This document shows positions 16,474 through 24,303 of a stretch of 64,000 bases of DNA, piece after piece. Under the pieces are notes generated by a model. That model worked only from the letters and a program-made list of their open reading frames with translations, made no database searches and was not told the DNA's origin. A program made the translations under genes and the position numbers. Source of the stretch: an uncultured Prevotella sp. (lineage in GTDB: Bacteria > Bacteroidota > Bacteroidia > Bacteroidales > Bacteroidaceae); assembly GCA_900546575.1 (NCBI GenBank), contig URDM01000001.1:1-64000 (forward strand), given 5' to 3'. Position 1 is the first letter of the stretch. Every line of letters starts with the position of its first letter.

Positions 16474-18147
16474 TTACTTCAGAAGCTTCAGCTCCAGGTC
16501 GTTGTCGGCATACTCCTTAAGAGAAGCGTCCTTCTGGAGAGCTTCCTTAAGATAAGAAGCGGCAGCGAACTTGTTGCCACGGCGTGCAGCAGCGATAGCG
16601 TGCAGATAATCGGTCATGGCGTTGGGGTTCTCAACCTTGTCGAGAGTCTTGGCAGCGGCTGCATAGTTCTTGTTAAGAATCTGTGCCAGAGCCGCAGTGT
16701 TGCTTGCTGTCTTGCCGAAGTCGCTCTCTGCCTGTGCGTAGTTGCCCTTAGCGATGTTCAGAGCGCCCAGAGCTGCCTTCACATTCTCAGAGTTTGCACC
16801 CTTAGAGATTGCGCGCTCAGCATCCTGAACGTTGCCGTTGATGAGCGAGATGAGGCCGAGGTTGGCCTGAGCCTCAGGAGTATCGCTGCCCAGCTGAGCT
16901 GCCTTAGCGGCGTACTGCTGTGCCGATTCCTTGTCGCCCTTGGCAAGAGCCAGAGCTGCGAGGTTGTTGTATGCGCGGTAATCGTTAGGATAAGCCTCTA
17001 CAGTCTTCTTGTAGATCTCCTCCTGCTTGGCTGGAGTTTCATCGAGAGTAGCTGAATAAAGCAGCTCATCGGCGCTCAGTTTAGATGCGTCGTTCTTGTA
17101 CTGCTCCTTGATCTGCTCGTCCGAACGGCCGATTGTCTCGTAGTTGATGATGAGGCGAGAGCGGCGGAGTTCGGGCAGAATACCGTTGGCAAGCTCCTGG
17201 AAACCGGCCGACATGTTGCGGATCTGCTGCTCGCGTTCCTGCGGATCCTCATACATTGAGAGCACGCGGAGGATTACCTCCTTGTCCTGAAGGTTGCTTG
17301 CTGCAACGAGCTTCTGGAAGCCTTCCCAGTCCTGAGCGGTATAGTGAGCATCGAGAGCAGCGTCTACCTTGGTCTGCTTCAGAGTGTTCTTGACGTACTT
17401 CTCTGACTGGTTCTTACGCTGGCCAGCCAACTTGTCGTTGAACTTAACACCACCCTCAGGTGAAGCGTAAGCCTGGATTTCTACGTTCTGGATGTTGAAG
17501 CCCTCGCGGTCGGCGTTGATCTTCTTGAGCATTTCGACAAACTCCTTGACAGAGTTGTTCTTGAGTTCGCTCTTGCGGATGTTGGCCTGGTTGATAAGGA
17601 ACTTGATGTTGGCCTCCTGCTTCTTAGCGTTGACGCGCTGGAATGTATCGGGAGCGATTACGCCGTTCTCCGAAGCCAGTGTGCGACGATAGAGTTCTGA
17701 AGTGGCGATAACGCCGTCTGCAACCTTAACGGCAGGTACGTTGTACACCTTCTTGCCCTTGCGAGCGTCGAAAGTGAGGTACATGTCGCTCTTCTGCATC
17801 TCCGGAACATAGTCGAAAGATGTCTTCATTGTGTAGCGACCGCCCACCTTATATGATATAGTCTGGTCGTTGCCCATAACCTTTTCGCCCTGGAATGTGG
17901 CGCTTTGGCCCTTGGCTACCTGGCCGTTGGCGTAGCGCAGCTCGGGAGTTACGGTCACTACGGCCTTCTTCTTCATGTATTTCTCGGGGAATGTGCCGTT
18001 AACGGTAGCGGCTACCTTGCCACCCTGCGACTCGAGCGGGTTGGGTGTAACGGTGAAGTTGTCAGCCGAGAGCGGCCCCATCTTCGAGCATGATGCCATG
18101 AACAGCACTGAGGCTGCTGACAGGAGTAAATAGTTTCTCTTTTTCAT
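16474..18147 (-). CDS. TPR-containing envelope lipoprotein with OmpA-like segment
   Basis: A 557-residue lipoprotein with lipobox VLFMASC then SKMGPLS. The N-terminal third is beta-rich. Residues about 180-270 include an OmpA/MotB-like pattern (FNIQNVEIQAYASPEGG ... NDKLAGQRKNQSEKYVKN), a region that in family members binds peptidoglycan. Residues about 365-557 are tetratricopeptide repeats (AYPNDYRAYNNLAALALAKG, then SAQQYAAKAAQLGSDTPEAQ). The start at 18147 (MKKRNYLLL) gives a proper signal peptide; the 14 residues before it are unlikely to be translated. It is probably an envelope scaffold, but no specific function is claimed. Confidence 0.8.
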   Translation of the reverse strand: MKKRNYLLLSAASVLFMASCSKMGPLSADNFTVTPNPLESQGGKVAATVNGTFPEKYMKKKAVVTVTPELRYANGQVAKGQSATFQGEKVMGNDQTISYKVGGRYTMKTSFDYVPEMQKSDMYLTFDARKGKKVYNVPAVKVADGVIATSELYRRTLASENGVIAPDTFQRVNAKKQEANIKFLINQANIRKSELKNNSVKEFVEMLKKINADREGFNIQNVEIQAYASPEGGVKFNDKLAGQRKNQSEKYVKNTLKQTKVDAALDAHYTAQDWEGFQKLVAASNLQDKEVILRVLSMYEDPQEREQQIRNMSAGFQELANGILPELRRSRLIINYETIGRSDEQIKEQYKNDASKLSADELLYSATLDETPAKQEEIYKKTVEAYPNDYRAYNNLAALALAKGDKESAQQYAAKAAQLGSDTPEAQANLGLISLINGNVQDAERAISKGANSENVKAALGALNIAKGNYAQAESDFGKTASNTAALAQILNKNYAAAAKTLDKVENPNAMTDYLHAIAAARRGNKFAAASYLKEALQKDASLKEYADNDLELKLLK

Positions 18148-18209
18148 GTTTTTAATAAAAGTTGTTATTGTTATTGATTGTTGTTTCAAGCCACTGACTT
18201 AAGGAACTA

Positions 18210-18244
18210 CAAAGTTAGTCATCTATTCTTGAAGCGACCGCAAA
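18210..18244 (-). promoter_or_regulatory. Likely promoter of the TPR lipoprotein gene
   Basis: The minus strand has TTTG (complement of 18241-18244) and TAACTTTG (complement of 18210-18217) separated by 23 bases, slightly longer than usual. It is 63 bases upstream of the start. Confidence 0.5.
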
Positions 18245-18281
18245 CCGACCATTAATTTAGGTTTAATTAACCCCCACGGAG

Positions 18282-18806
18282 TTATTTTATCACCTTCATC
18301 CAGTCTTCCTTGCGTGGTTTGGCTTCTCTCGGTTCGCGCGAGGGGTAGCCCAGCGAGAGTGCTCCGATGCCTATACGGTCGGCTGCGATGCCCATCTCCT
18401 CCATCAGTTTGTGGCCCTCTTCGGTCTGGAACATCTGATATTCGCGGTTGATCCAGCAAGTGCCCAGTCCCACTGCGTGTGCTGCGAGCATCATATTCTG
18501 GAGCACGCACGATCCGTCTTGAAAGGCGTTGGGATTGTCTTTGGATGCAAACACGAGCAGATAGGTAGGGGCGTCGTAGTAGGGATTGCTGTCCACACCC
18601 ATGATCTGGGCGTTGAGGGCTGCCAGACGCTGCTTGAGTGCAGGGTTCTGCACAGCCACAATCTGCGGATCCTGCGTTCCGTGACCCGTCGGAGCGTAAG
18701 TACCAGCCTCCATAACGGTATGTAGCAGCTGGTCGTCAACCTGCTCGTCGCGATAGTGGCGGCACGAGCGGCGTGTCTTGATGATTTGCATGAAGTTGTT
18801 TTCCAT
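18282..18806 (-). CDS. Nitroreductase-family flavoprotein
   Basis: A 174-residue FMN-dependent oxidoreductase of the nitroreductase fold. The signatures are IIKTRRSCRHYRDEQV at the N-terminus (phosphate/FMN binding), AGTYAPTGHGTQD, VLQNMMLAAHAVGLGTCWI, and GIGALSLGYPSREPREAKPRK near the C-terminus. The length is usual for the small, NfnB-like group. It lies 21 bases downstream of the ABC ATPase gene on the same strand. The substrate cannot be read from the sequence. Confidence 0.88.
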   Translation of the reverse strand: MENNFMQIIKTRRSCRHYRDEQVDDQLLHTVMEAGTYAPTGHGTQDPQIVAVQNPALKQRLAALNAQIMGVDSNPYYDAPTYLLVFASKDNPNAFQDGSCVLQNMMLAAHAVGLGTCWINREYQMFQTEEGHKLMEEMGIAADRIGIGALSLGYPSREPREAKPRKEDWMKVIK

Positions 18807-18827
18807 AATTCTGTATTTTTATTTGTT

Positions 18828-19649
18828 TTAATATTCTGTATTGATAGTAAGTTGCAGCGTCTGGCGGTCGAGCCTTACGTCGTGTCTGCCGATATACCGT
18901 TCGATGTCGCCACGCTCTGCCAGCTTGTGCGGAGAGCCCTGCGTAATTGCTCCATCGGCAAGAATCCACATGCGGTCGGCTGTGCGCAGAGCCGCTTCGA
19001 GGTCGTGTGTCGACATCAGTATGGTCTTGCCCTGCTCGTGGGCGAGCCTGCGCAATAGCAGCATCAGCTCCACCTTGCCCGTGAAGTCGAGAAAAGCCGT
19101 AGGCTCGTCCAATAATATATAAGGTGTCTGCTGCGCCAGTGTCTTGGCTATCATAGTCTTCTGACACTCGCCGTCGCTAAGGCTGCACACACGTCTGTGG
19201 CTCATGTGGCTGATGCCGACGCTCTGCATCGCCTCGTCGACAATCCTATGGTCGGCATCACTGAGCCTGCCCCAGAACCCCGTGTAGGGCGCTCTGCCCA
19301 TCGCCACAACCTCGCCTACGGTGATATTGGACGCATCGGGGCGCGACGTGAGCACTACGCCAAGCGTACGTGCCAACTGCGAGGGGCTAAAGGTTGTCGT
19401 GTCCCTTCCGCCCAGCTCTACCCTACCGCCCAACTTGGGCTGCAATCGTGCCACGGTGCGCAGCAATGTCGACTTGCCCGAACCATTGCGGCCTATCAGA
19501 CACGTGAGTGTGCCACCCTCGGCATGCGCCTCCAGTACGTCAGCCACTACGTGCCGCTTATGGCGCGCGGCGTAGCCTATGCTCAGCCGCTCAATAGCGA
19601 CAGAATGAGGGCATAACGGCGGTGTCGGAGTATTTATCTGCATATTCAT
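18828..19649 (-). CDS. ABC transporter ATP-binding protein, iron-chelate/cobalamin type, without permease
   Basis: A 273-residue ATPase resembling FepC/FhuC/BtuD. Walker A is GRNGSGKST, the signature is LSDGECQK (a variant of LSGGQ), Walker B is YILLDEPTAFLDF, and the switch His is in MSTHDLEAAL. Neither a FecCD-type permease nor a binding protein is adjacent, so it must pair with components elsewhere or be a leftover of a larger operon. Met19643 is an alternative start. It is likely cotranscribed with the nitroreductase gene. Confidence 0.85.
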   Translation of the reverse strand: MNMQINTPTPPLCPHSVAIERLSIGYAARHKRHVVADVLEAHAEGGTLTCLIGRNGSGKSTLLRTVARLQPKLGGRVELGGRDTTTFSPSQLARTLGVVLTSRPDASNITVGEVVAMGRAPYTGFWGRLSDADHRIVDEAMQSVGISHMSHRRVCSLSDGECQKTMIAKTLAQQTPYILLDEPTAFLDFTGKVELMLLLRRLAHEQGKTILMSTHDLEAALRTADRMWILADGAITQGSPHKLAERGDIERYIGRHDVRLDRQTLQLTINTEY

Positions 19650-19734
19650 ACGTATTTATTACCAAAACGACAGCCTTTGCATAAATATTTATACATTTTG
19701 TTTGTATATACGCATAATTATGCAACATTATGTG

Positions 19735-19742
19735 TACCTTTG
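19735..19742 (+). promoter_or_regulatory. -7 element (TACCTTTG) of the CoA-transferase gene
   Basis: A perfect TAnnTTTG match lies 100 bases upstream of the start at 19843. TTTG motifs at 19697-19704 are about 30 bases upstream, longer than the normal spacing. Confidence 0.5.
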
Positions 19743-19842
19743 CCGTCGGTTTAATGCTACAAAATTACAAAAGCAACTCCAAAGGACAAAGAATATACAC
19801 ATTATTTTATATATAAATAAACATACATATAATTATCAGGAT

Positions 19843-21345
19843 ATGTCATACAGAAAGATTACGGCTGCCGAAGGGGCGGCAATGATAAACGACGGCGACA
19901 ACATCGGGTTCAGCGGATTTACGCCCAACGGCGTGCCTAAGGCTGTGATACGCGAGCTGTCGCAGCGTGCCGTGCGCGAACATGAGGCCGGTCGCCCGTT
20001 CAAGGTGGGCATTATCACCGGCGCATCGTCGTGCCAGAGTCTGGAGGGCGACTTCGCCAACGCCCAGGCTATAAAGTTCCGCGCTCCGTTCTCTACCAAT
20101 GCCGACTTCCGCCGTCACGCCAACATGGGCGAGATAGACTACGAGGACATGCACCTCGGACACATGGCAGAGCGTCTGCGTCACGGATTCTACGGACCTA
20201 TCGACTGGGCCATCATCGAGGTGTCTGCCATTGAGGAAGTGGGCGGACGCATGCGCATATTCCTGACATCAGCCGACGGCATCGTGCCTACAATCGTACG
20301 TATAGCCAAACGCGTAATACTCGAGCTCAACACATTCCACGACCCGCGCGTGCGCCATCTGCACGACGAGTACGAATGTGCCGAATATCCCAACCGCCAG
20401 CCCATTCCGCTCGTCACGGTGGGCGGACGCATAGGCAAGGAGTATCTCGAACTCGACCCGCAGAAGCTCGTGGGCGTGGTGGAGTGCTGCATCCCGGAGG
20501 AGGCACGCTCGTTCAAGGCGCTCACGCCCGAGACCGAAGCCATCGGCAACCACGTTGTCGACTTCTTCCTGAGCGACATCCGCAAGGGCCACATCCCGCC
20601 CACTATGTTCCCCATACAGAGCGGTGTGGGCGTCACGGGCAACGCCGTGATGCAGGCCATCGGCAAGAACGCACAGCTGCCCCGGCTCGAAGTGTTCAGC
20701 GAAGTGGTGCAGGACGCCATCATCGACATGATGCTTGAGGACAAGATTGCGCACGCCTCTGTTGCCGCCATGACCGTAAGCAACGAGTGTCTGCGCCGTG
20801 TCTACGACAACATCGACTACTTCCGCTCGCGCATAACGCTGCGTCCGAGCGAGCTGAGCAACTCAGCCGAACTGATACACCGCTTCGGAGTGATTGCAAT
20901 GAACACCGCTCTGGAGTGTGACATATACGGCAACGAGAATTCATCGCACGTATGCGGCTCGAAACTGATGAACGGCATCGGCGGATCGTGCGACTACGAG
21001 CGCAACGGATCAATCAGTATATTCTACACTCCGTCCACTGCCAAGAACGGATGTATAAGCGCTATCGTGCCACAGTGCTGCCATATCGACTCGACCGAGC
21101 ACGACGTGGACATCATCATAACCGAGCAGGGCATTGCCGACCTGCGCGGAAAGGGTCCCGCACGTCGTGCCGAAGAGATAATAAACAACTGCGCCCACCC
21201 CGACTACCGTCCGCTGCTGCGTGACTATCAGCGCATTGCGTCGCAAGGACACGAGCCTTGCGCCCTGCGCGCAGCCTTCGCCTTCCACGACACTCTTACA
21301 AAGAAGGGCGACATGCGACTCACCGATTTCGGAGAATACATGTAA
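19843..21345 (+). CDS. Acetyl-CoA hydrolase/transferase family protein (succinyl-CoA:acetate CoA-transferase type)
   Basis: A 500-residue class I CoA-transferase. The N-terminal domain begins ITAAEGAAMINDGDNIGFSG, and the C-terminal domain has GIGGSCDYERNG, STEHDVDIIITEQGIADLRG and KGPARRAEEIINNCAHPDYR. Members move CoA between acetate and succinate (or propionate), which suits a fermenting anaerobe. The start at 19843 (MSYRKITAAEG) follows a non-coding-looking 47-residue extension that contains a promoter element. A 22-bp array ending in a terminator hairpin follows at 21407. Confidence 0.9.
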   Translation: MSYRKITAAEGAAMINDGDNIGFSGFTPNGVPKAVIRELSQRAVREHEAGRPFKVGIITGASSCQSLEGDFANAQAIKFRAPFSTNADFRRHANMGEIDYEDMHLGHMAERLRHGFYGPIDWAIIEVSAIEEVGGRMRIFLTSADGIVPTIVRIAKRVILELNTFHDPRVRHLHDEYECAEYPNRQPIPLVTVGGRIGKEYLELDPQKLVGVVECCIPEEARSFKALTPETEAIGNHVVDFFLSDIRKGHIPPTMFPIQSGVGVTGNAVMQAIGKNAQLPRLEVFSEVVQDAIIDMMLEDKIAHASVAAMTVSNECLRRVYDNIDYFRSRITLRPSELSNSAELIHRFGVIAMNTALECDIYGNENSSHVCGSKLMNGIGGSCDYERNGSISIFYTPSTAKNGCISAIVPQCCHIDSTEHDVDIIITEQGIADLRGKGPARRAEEIINNCAHPDYRPLLRDYQRIASQGHEPCALRAAFAFHDTLTKKGDMRLTDFGEYM

Positions 21346-21406
21346 TGGGCGTCAAACGGCTGTAATGGCATGAAATCCAGGCCGTTGTAGTATGCAATTT
21401 CAAATG

Positions 21407-21510
21407 TAGTCCTTTTGGCTTGCAAAAGGGGCCCTTTTGAGTTGTAAAAGGAGTCCTTTTGCAGCCCAAAACGAGTCCTTTTGCAAGCCAAAAGGACTCC
21501 TTTTTTTTGA
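21407..21510 (+). repeat. 22-bp tandem array, family A, copy 3, ending in a terminator hairpin
   Basis: Units start at 21407, 21429, 21451 and 21473, plus a half unit at 21495, all following the GAGTCCTTTTGCnnnnCAAAAG pattern. The last unit and the half unit form a perfect 11-bp stem (GAGTCCTTTTG, loop CAAGC, CAAAAGGACTC), directly followed by CTTTTTTTT, a convincing terminator for the CoA-transferase gene. The first two units are diverged from copies 1 and 2. Confidence 0.9.
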
Positions 21511-21586
21511 GGGAAGGGCAAAGAACACTACATCAGCCTACAAAAAGCACCATACCAGCCTACACAAAACGCCCTCCACGACACCC

Positions 21587-21682
21587 CAATTCCATAAATA
21601 TTCAAATATTCTTGGATTCAATTCCACAAATATTCAAAGATTTAAGGAATCAATTCCATAAATATTTAAAGATTCTTGGATT
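21587..21682. repeat. 32-bp tandem repeat upstream of the DUF4143 ATPase
   Basis: Three 32-bp units start at 21587, 21619 and 21651 (CAATTCCAyAAATATTyAAA...). They are AT-rich and lie 51 bases before the ATPase start at 21733. Just upstream, CAGCCTACA recurs at 21534 and 21556 (22-bp spacing). The position suggests a binding region for a regulator or a curved promoter element. Confidence 0.8.
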
Positions 21683-21732
21683 TCGCAATAATTATTCGTA
21701 TATTTGCACAAACCTCAAAAGCATGTAAGTAT

Positions 21733-22851
21733 ATGATAACAAGAACATTAGAAACACTGATACGCGAACGCACGGGCAAGGGGAAAGCCATAATCGTTTT
21801 CGGTGCACGACAGGTGGGCAAGACAACCCTACTGCGACAGATAGCCGACAGCAACGAGACGCTATGGCTCAATGGCGACGAGCCCGACGTGAGAGCACTG
21901 TTCGACAACGCATCGTCAACACGCCTGAAAGCCATTATCGGATTCAAACAAAACATCGTTATCGACGAGGCGCAACGCATACCCAACATTGGAATATCAC
22001 TCAAACTCATAATCGACAACAACCCCGACGTGCAGGTATTTGCCACTGGCAGCTCGTCGTTCGACCTTGCCAACGTAATAAACGAACCGCTCACCGGACG
22101 CAAATACGAGTTACAGATGTATCCACTGTCATTCGGCGAACTGGCAGCACACAACGGACTGCTCGACGAAAAGCGCATGCTGCCACAACGACTGGTGTAC
22201 GGAAGCTATCCCGACGTAGTAAACCACAGCGGAGAAGAGCGAGAAGTACTGCAAGAACTTGCCAACAGCTATCTGTATAAGGACATACTGATGTTTGACA
22301 GAGTGAAGAAAAGCGAGAAAATCGTAAAACTATTACAGGCCATAGCCTTTCAGATAGGCTCGGAGGTATCGTACAACGAACTGGCACAGCTGTGCGGACT
22401 CGACCCCAAAACCGTCGACTCATACATACAATTGCTCGAAAAGGCGTTCATAATATTCCGTCTACCATCGTTCAGCCGCAATCTGCGCAACGAACTGAAG
22501 TTCGCCAAGAAGATATACTTCTGGGACTGTGGCATACGCAATGCAGTAATAGGAAACTTCCAGCAAGCCGAAACAAGACTGGATATAGGCGCACTGTTCG
22601 AGAACTACGTAATAGCCGAACGGCTAAAGCAACAATCCTACGCACGCAGTTTTGTAAAAAGCTACTTCTGGCGTACCTCTGCCAAGCAAGAGATTGACTA
22701 CGTAGAAGAGGACAACGGACAGCTGACAGCCTACGAATTCAAGTGGAATCCACGCAAGAAGGCTTCGGTGCCGCCCTCGTTCGCACGCAGTTATCCCGAT
22801 GCACAATTCACGGTAATAACGCGCGACAACTATTATGAAATTCTTTTATAA
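21733..22851 (+). CDS. AAA-family ATPase with DUF4143 domain
   Basis: A 372-residue protein. Walker A is FGARQVGKTTLLRQ near residue 25, Walker B-like is NIVIDEAQRIPNIG, and a sensor Ser stretch is VFATGSSSFDL. A winged-helix-like segment lies mid-protein (VSYNELAQLCGLDPKTVDSY). The C-terminal DUF4143 is a PD-(D/E)xK nuclease-like region (WRTSAKQEIDYVEEDNG, then YEFKWNPRKK). Such genes are abundant in Bacteroidota and often vary between strains; their role is not established. The start at 21733 (MITRTLETLI) fits the family. A long hairpin follows. Confidence 0.88.
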   Translation: MITRTLETLIRERTGKGKAIIVFGARQVGKTTLLRQIADSNETLWLNGDEPDVRALFDNASSTRLKAIIGFKQNIVIDEAQRIPNIGISLKLIIDNNPDVQVFATGSSSFDLANVINEPLTGRKYELQMYPLSFGELAAHNGLLDEKRMLPQRLVYGSYPDVVNHSGEEREVLQELANSYLYKDILMFDRVKKSEKIVKLLQAIAFQIGSEVSYNELAQLCGLDPKTVDSYIQLLEKAFIIFRLPSFSRNLRNELKFAKKIYFWDCGIRNAVIGNFQQAETRLDIGALFENYVIAERLKQQSYARSFVKSYFWRTSAKQEIDYVEEDNGQLTAYEFKWNPRKKASVPPSFARSYPDAQFTVITRDNYYEILL

Positions 22852-22863
22852 ATAATAAATAAC

Positions 22864-23032
22864 TGAACTTTAGCAAGTTCAGAGAATTCAGAAGTTAAAG
22901 AAGTTAGCGCTCCCTACGGTCGCTAGAATTTATAGCCATTACTCTTTTTGCTGAATATTCAGCTATAAGACATACGGCTTTAAATTCTATAACTTCTTTA
23001 AATTCTATAACTTCTGAACTTGCGAAAGTTCA
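22864..23032. repeat. Long imperfect inverted repeat after the DUF4143 ATPase
   Basis: The left arm 22864-22905 (TGAACTTTAGCAAGTTCAG...) pairs with the right arm ending at 23032 (...CTTGCGAAAGTTCA). Inner complementarity includes TAGAATTTATAGCC with GGCTTTAAATTCTA. It is non-coding and lies between the ATPase stop and the pfkB-family promoter. It probably ends transcription, but the size is far beyond a normal terminator. Confidence 0.75.
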
Positions 23033-23060
23033 ATAAATAATATTTAGCAACGGAAAAACT

Positions 23061-23091
23061 TTTGTCAAATCGTCATTTTTCAGTACTTTTG
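23061..23091 (+). promoter_or_regulatory. Promoter of the PfkB-family kinase gene
   Basis: TTTG at 23061-23064 and TACTTTTG at 23084-23091 are separated by 19 bases, a near-perfect Bacteroidota promoter. The predicted start of transcription is near 23098, about 90 bases before the gene. Confidence 0.7.
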
Positions 23092-23186
23092 CACCGTCGT
23101 AACGTCAATGTAACATTACAAAGCGTCACTCAAAACGGCTGCGACACACAACAGACATAAACAACAATAAAGAAACAACAATACAG

Positions 23187-24056
23187 ATGAAAGATATTTG
23201 TTGCGTAGGCCACATAACAAAAGACAAAATCATCACACCGCGACAGACCGTATATATGGCTGGCGGAACATCGTTCTACTTCTCGTACGCGCTCAACCAC
23301 CTGCCACAGCACGTGTCGTTTCAGCTCGTGACGAAGCTGGGCGAGAGCGAAATGCAGTCGGCCGACGACATGCGCGCAGCCGGTATCGACGTGCTGACAT
23401 TCCCCAGCCGCCACACCGTCTACTTCGAGAACAAATACGGCGAGGACATGAACGACCGCACACAGCGGGTGCTCGAACGTGCCGACCCGTTCACCATCGA
23501 CGAGATGAGCAGCGTAGACGCACGCGTGTTCCACCTCGGATCGCTGCTGAGCGACGACTTCTCGCCCGAAGTGGTGGAATATCTGTCTACCAAGGGACGC
23601 ATCTCCATCGACGCGCAGGGCTATCTGCGTGAGGTGCGCAGAGAGAAAGTGTTTGCCATCGATTGGGCAGACAAGCTCCGGATACTCGCCCATACAGATA
23701 TAATAAAAGTGAACGAGCACGAGATGGAGGTGATAACCGGACTCACAGACCCACGCCAGGCAGCACTGCAACTTGCCGAATGGGGCGTGAAGGAGGTGTG
23801 CGTCACACTGGGAAGCGAGGGCAGCATCATACTCGCCGAAGGCAAGTTCTACGACATTCCTGCCTACAAGCCCAAGGAAATCGTCGACGCCACGGGCTGC
23901 GGCGACACCTACTCGGCAGGCTATCTGTGGTGTCGTGCCCAGGGCATGGGCTACGCCGAGGCAGGACGCTTTGCCGCTGCCATGTGCACACTGAAGCTGG
24001 AGCACAACGGACCGTTCGACCGCACCATCGACGACGTTAAACGCGTGATGAAGTGA
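23187..24056 (+). CDS. PfkB-family carbohydrate/nucleoside kinase
   Basis: A 289-residue ribokinase-fold kinase. The N-terminus is CCVGHITKDKI, a substrate-binding GG lies in MAGGTSFYFSYAL, and the C-terminal signature DATGCGDTYSAG holds the catalytic base Asp240. It is a monocistronic gene with its own promoter, followed by tRNA-Arg. Family members phosphorylate ribose, fructose-1-phosphate, adenosine and others, and the substrate cannot be decided here. Confidence 0.87.
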   Translation: MKDICCVGHITKDKIITPRQTVYMAGGTSFYFSYALNHLPQHVSFQLVTKLGESEMQSADDMRAAGIDVLTFPSRHTVYFENKYGEDMNDRTQRVLERADPFTIDEMSSVDARVFHLGSLLSDDFSPEVVEYLSTKGRISIDAQGYLREVRREKVFAIDWADKLRILAHTDIIKVNEHEMEVITGLTDPRQAALQLAEWGVKEVCVTLGSEGSIILAEGKFYDIPAYKPKEIVDATGCGDTYSAGYLWCRAQGMGYAEAGRFAAAMCTLKLEHNGPFDRTIDDVKRVMK

Positions 24057-24096
24057 AAAAACGGCGTTTTCTTTTCGCATTCAGAAAAAAAACAAG

Positions 24097-24104
24097 TAAA
24101 TTTG
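24097..24104 (+). promoter_or_regulatory. -7 element (TAAATTTG) upstream of tRNA-Arg
   Basis: A TAnnTTTG match lies 39 bases before the tRNA. The -33 region is weak (TTTC at 24073-24076, spacing 20). Confidence 0.5.
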
Positions 24105-24143
24105 CACGTTCACACAGTATGATTAACGTATAAAAATAAGGCC

Positions 24144-24215
24144 GCTCCTATAGTTCAATGGATAGAACGGAGGTTTCCTAAACCTTTGATCCGGGTTCGA
24201 TTCCCGGTGGGAGTA
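24144..24215 (+). tRNA. tRNA-Arg (anticodon CCT)
   Basis: A 72-base tRNA. The acceptor stem GCTCCTA pairs with TGGGAGT, the anticodon loop TTCCTAA gives CCT (reads AGG), and the T arm is CCGGG-TTCGATT-CCCGG. No CCA is encoded. It lies 88 bases before dsbD and may share its transcript. Confidence 0.94.
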
Positions 24216-24303
24216 CCGCTCTACTAAATCAAAACAATCAAGCGAAACGCTAATTCCAACAGTTATACCCACGAATTATTTTTGAACAAATCCAATGTAC
24301 ACA

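Noticed and set aside
23130..24080. Long open frame (316 codons) on the minus strand opposite the PfkB kinase gene
   Set aside because: The kinase on the + strand has intact motifs and a good promoter. The antisense frame is His/Val/Cys-rich and looks like a codon-bias artefact.
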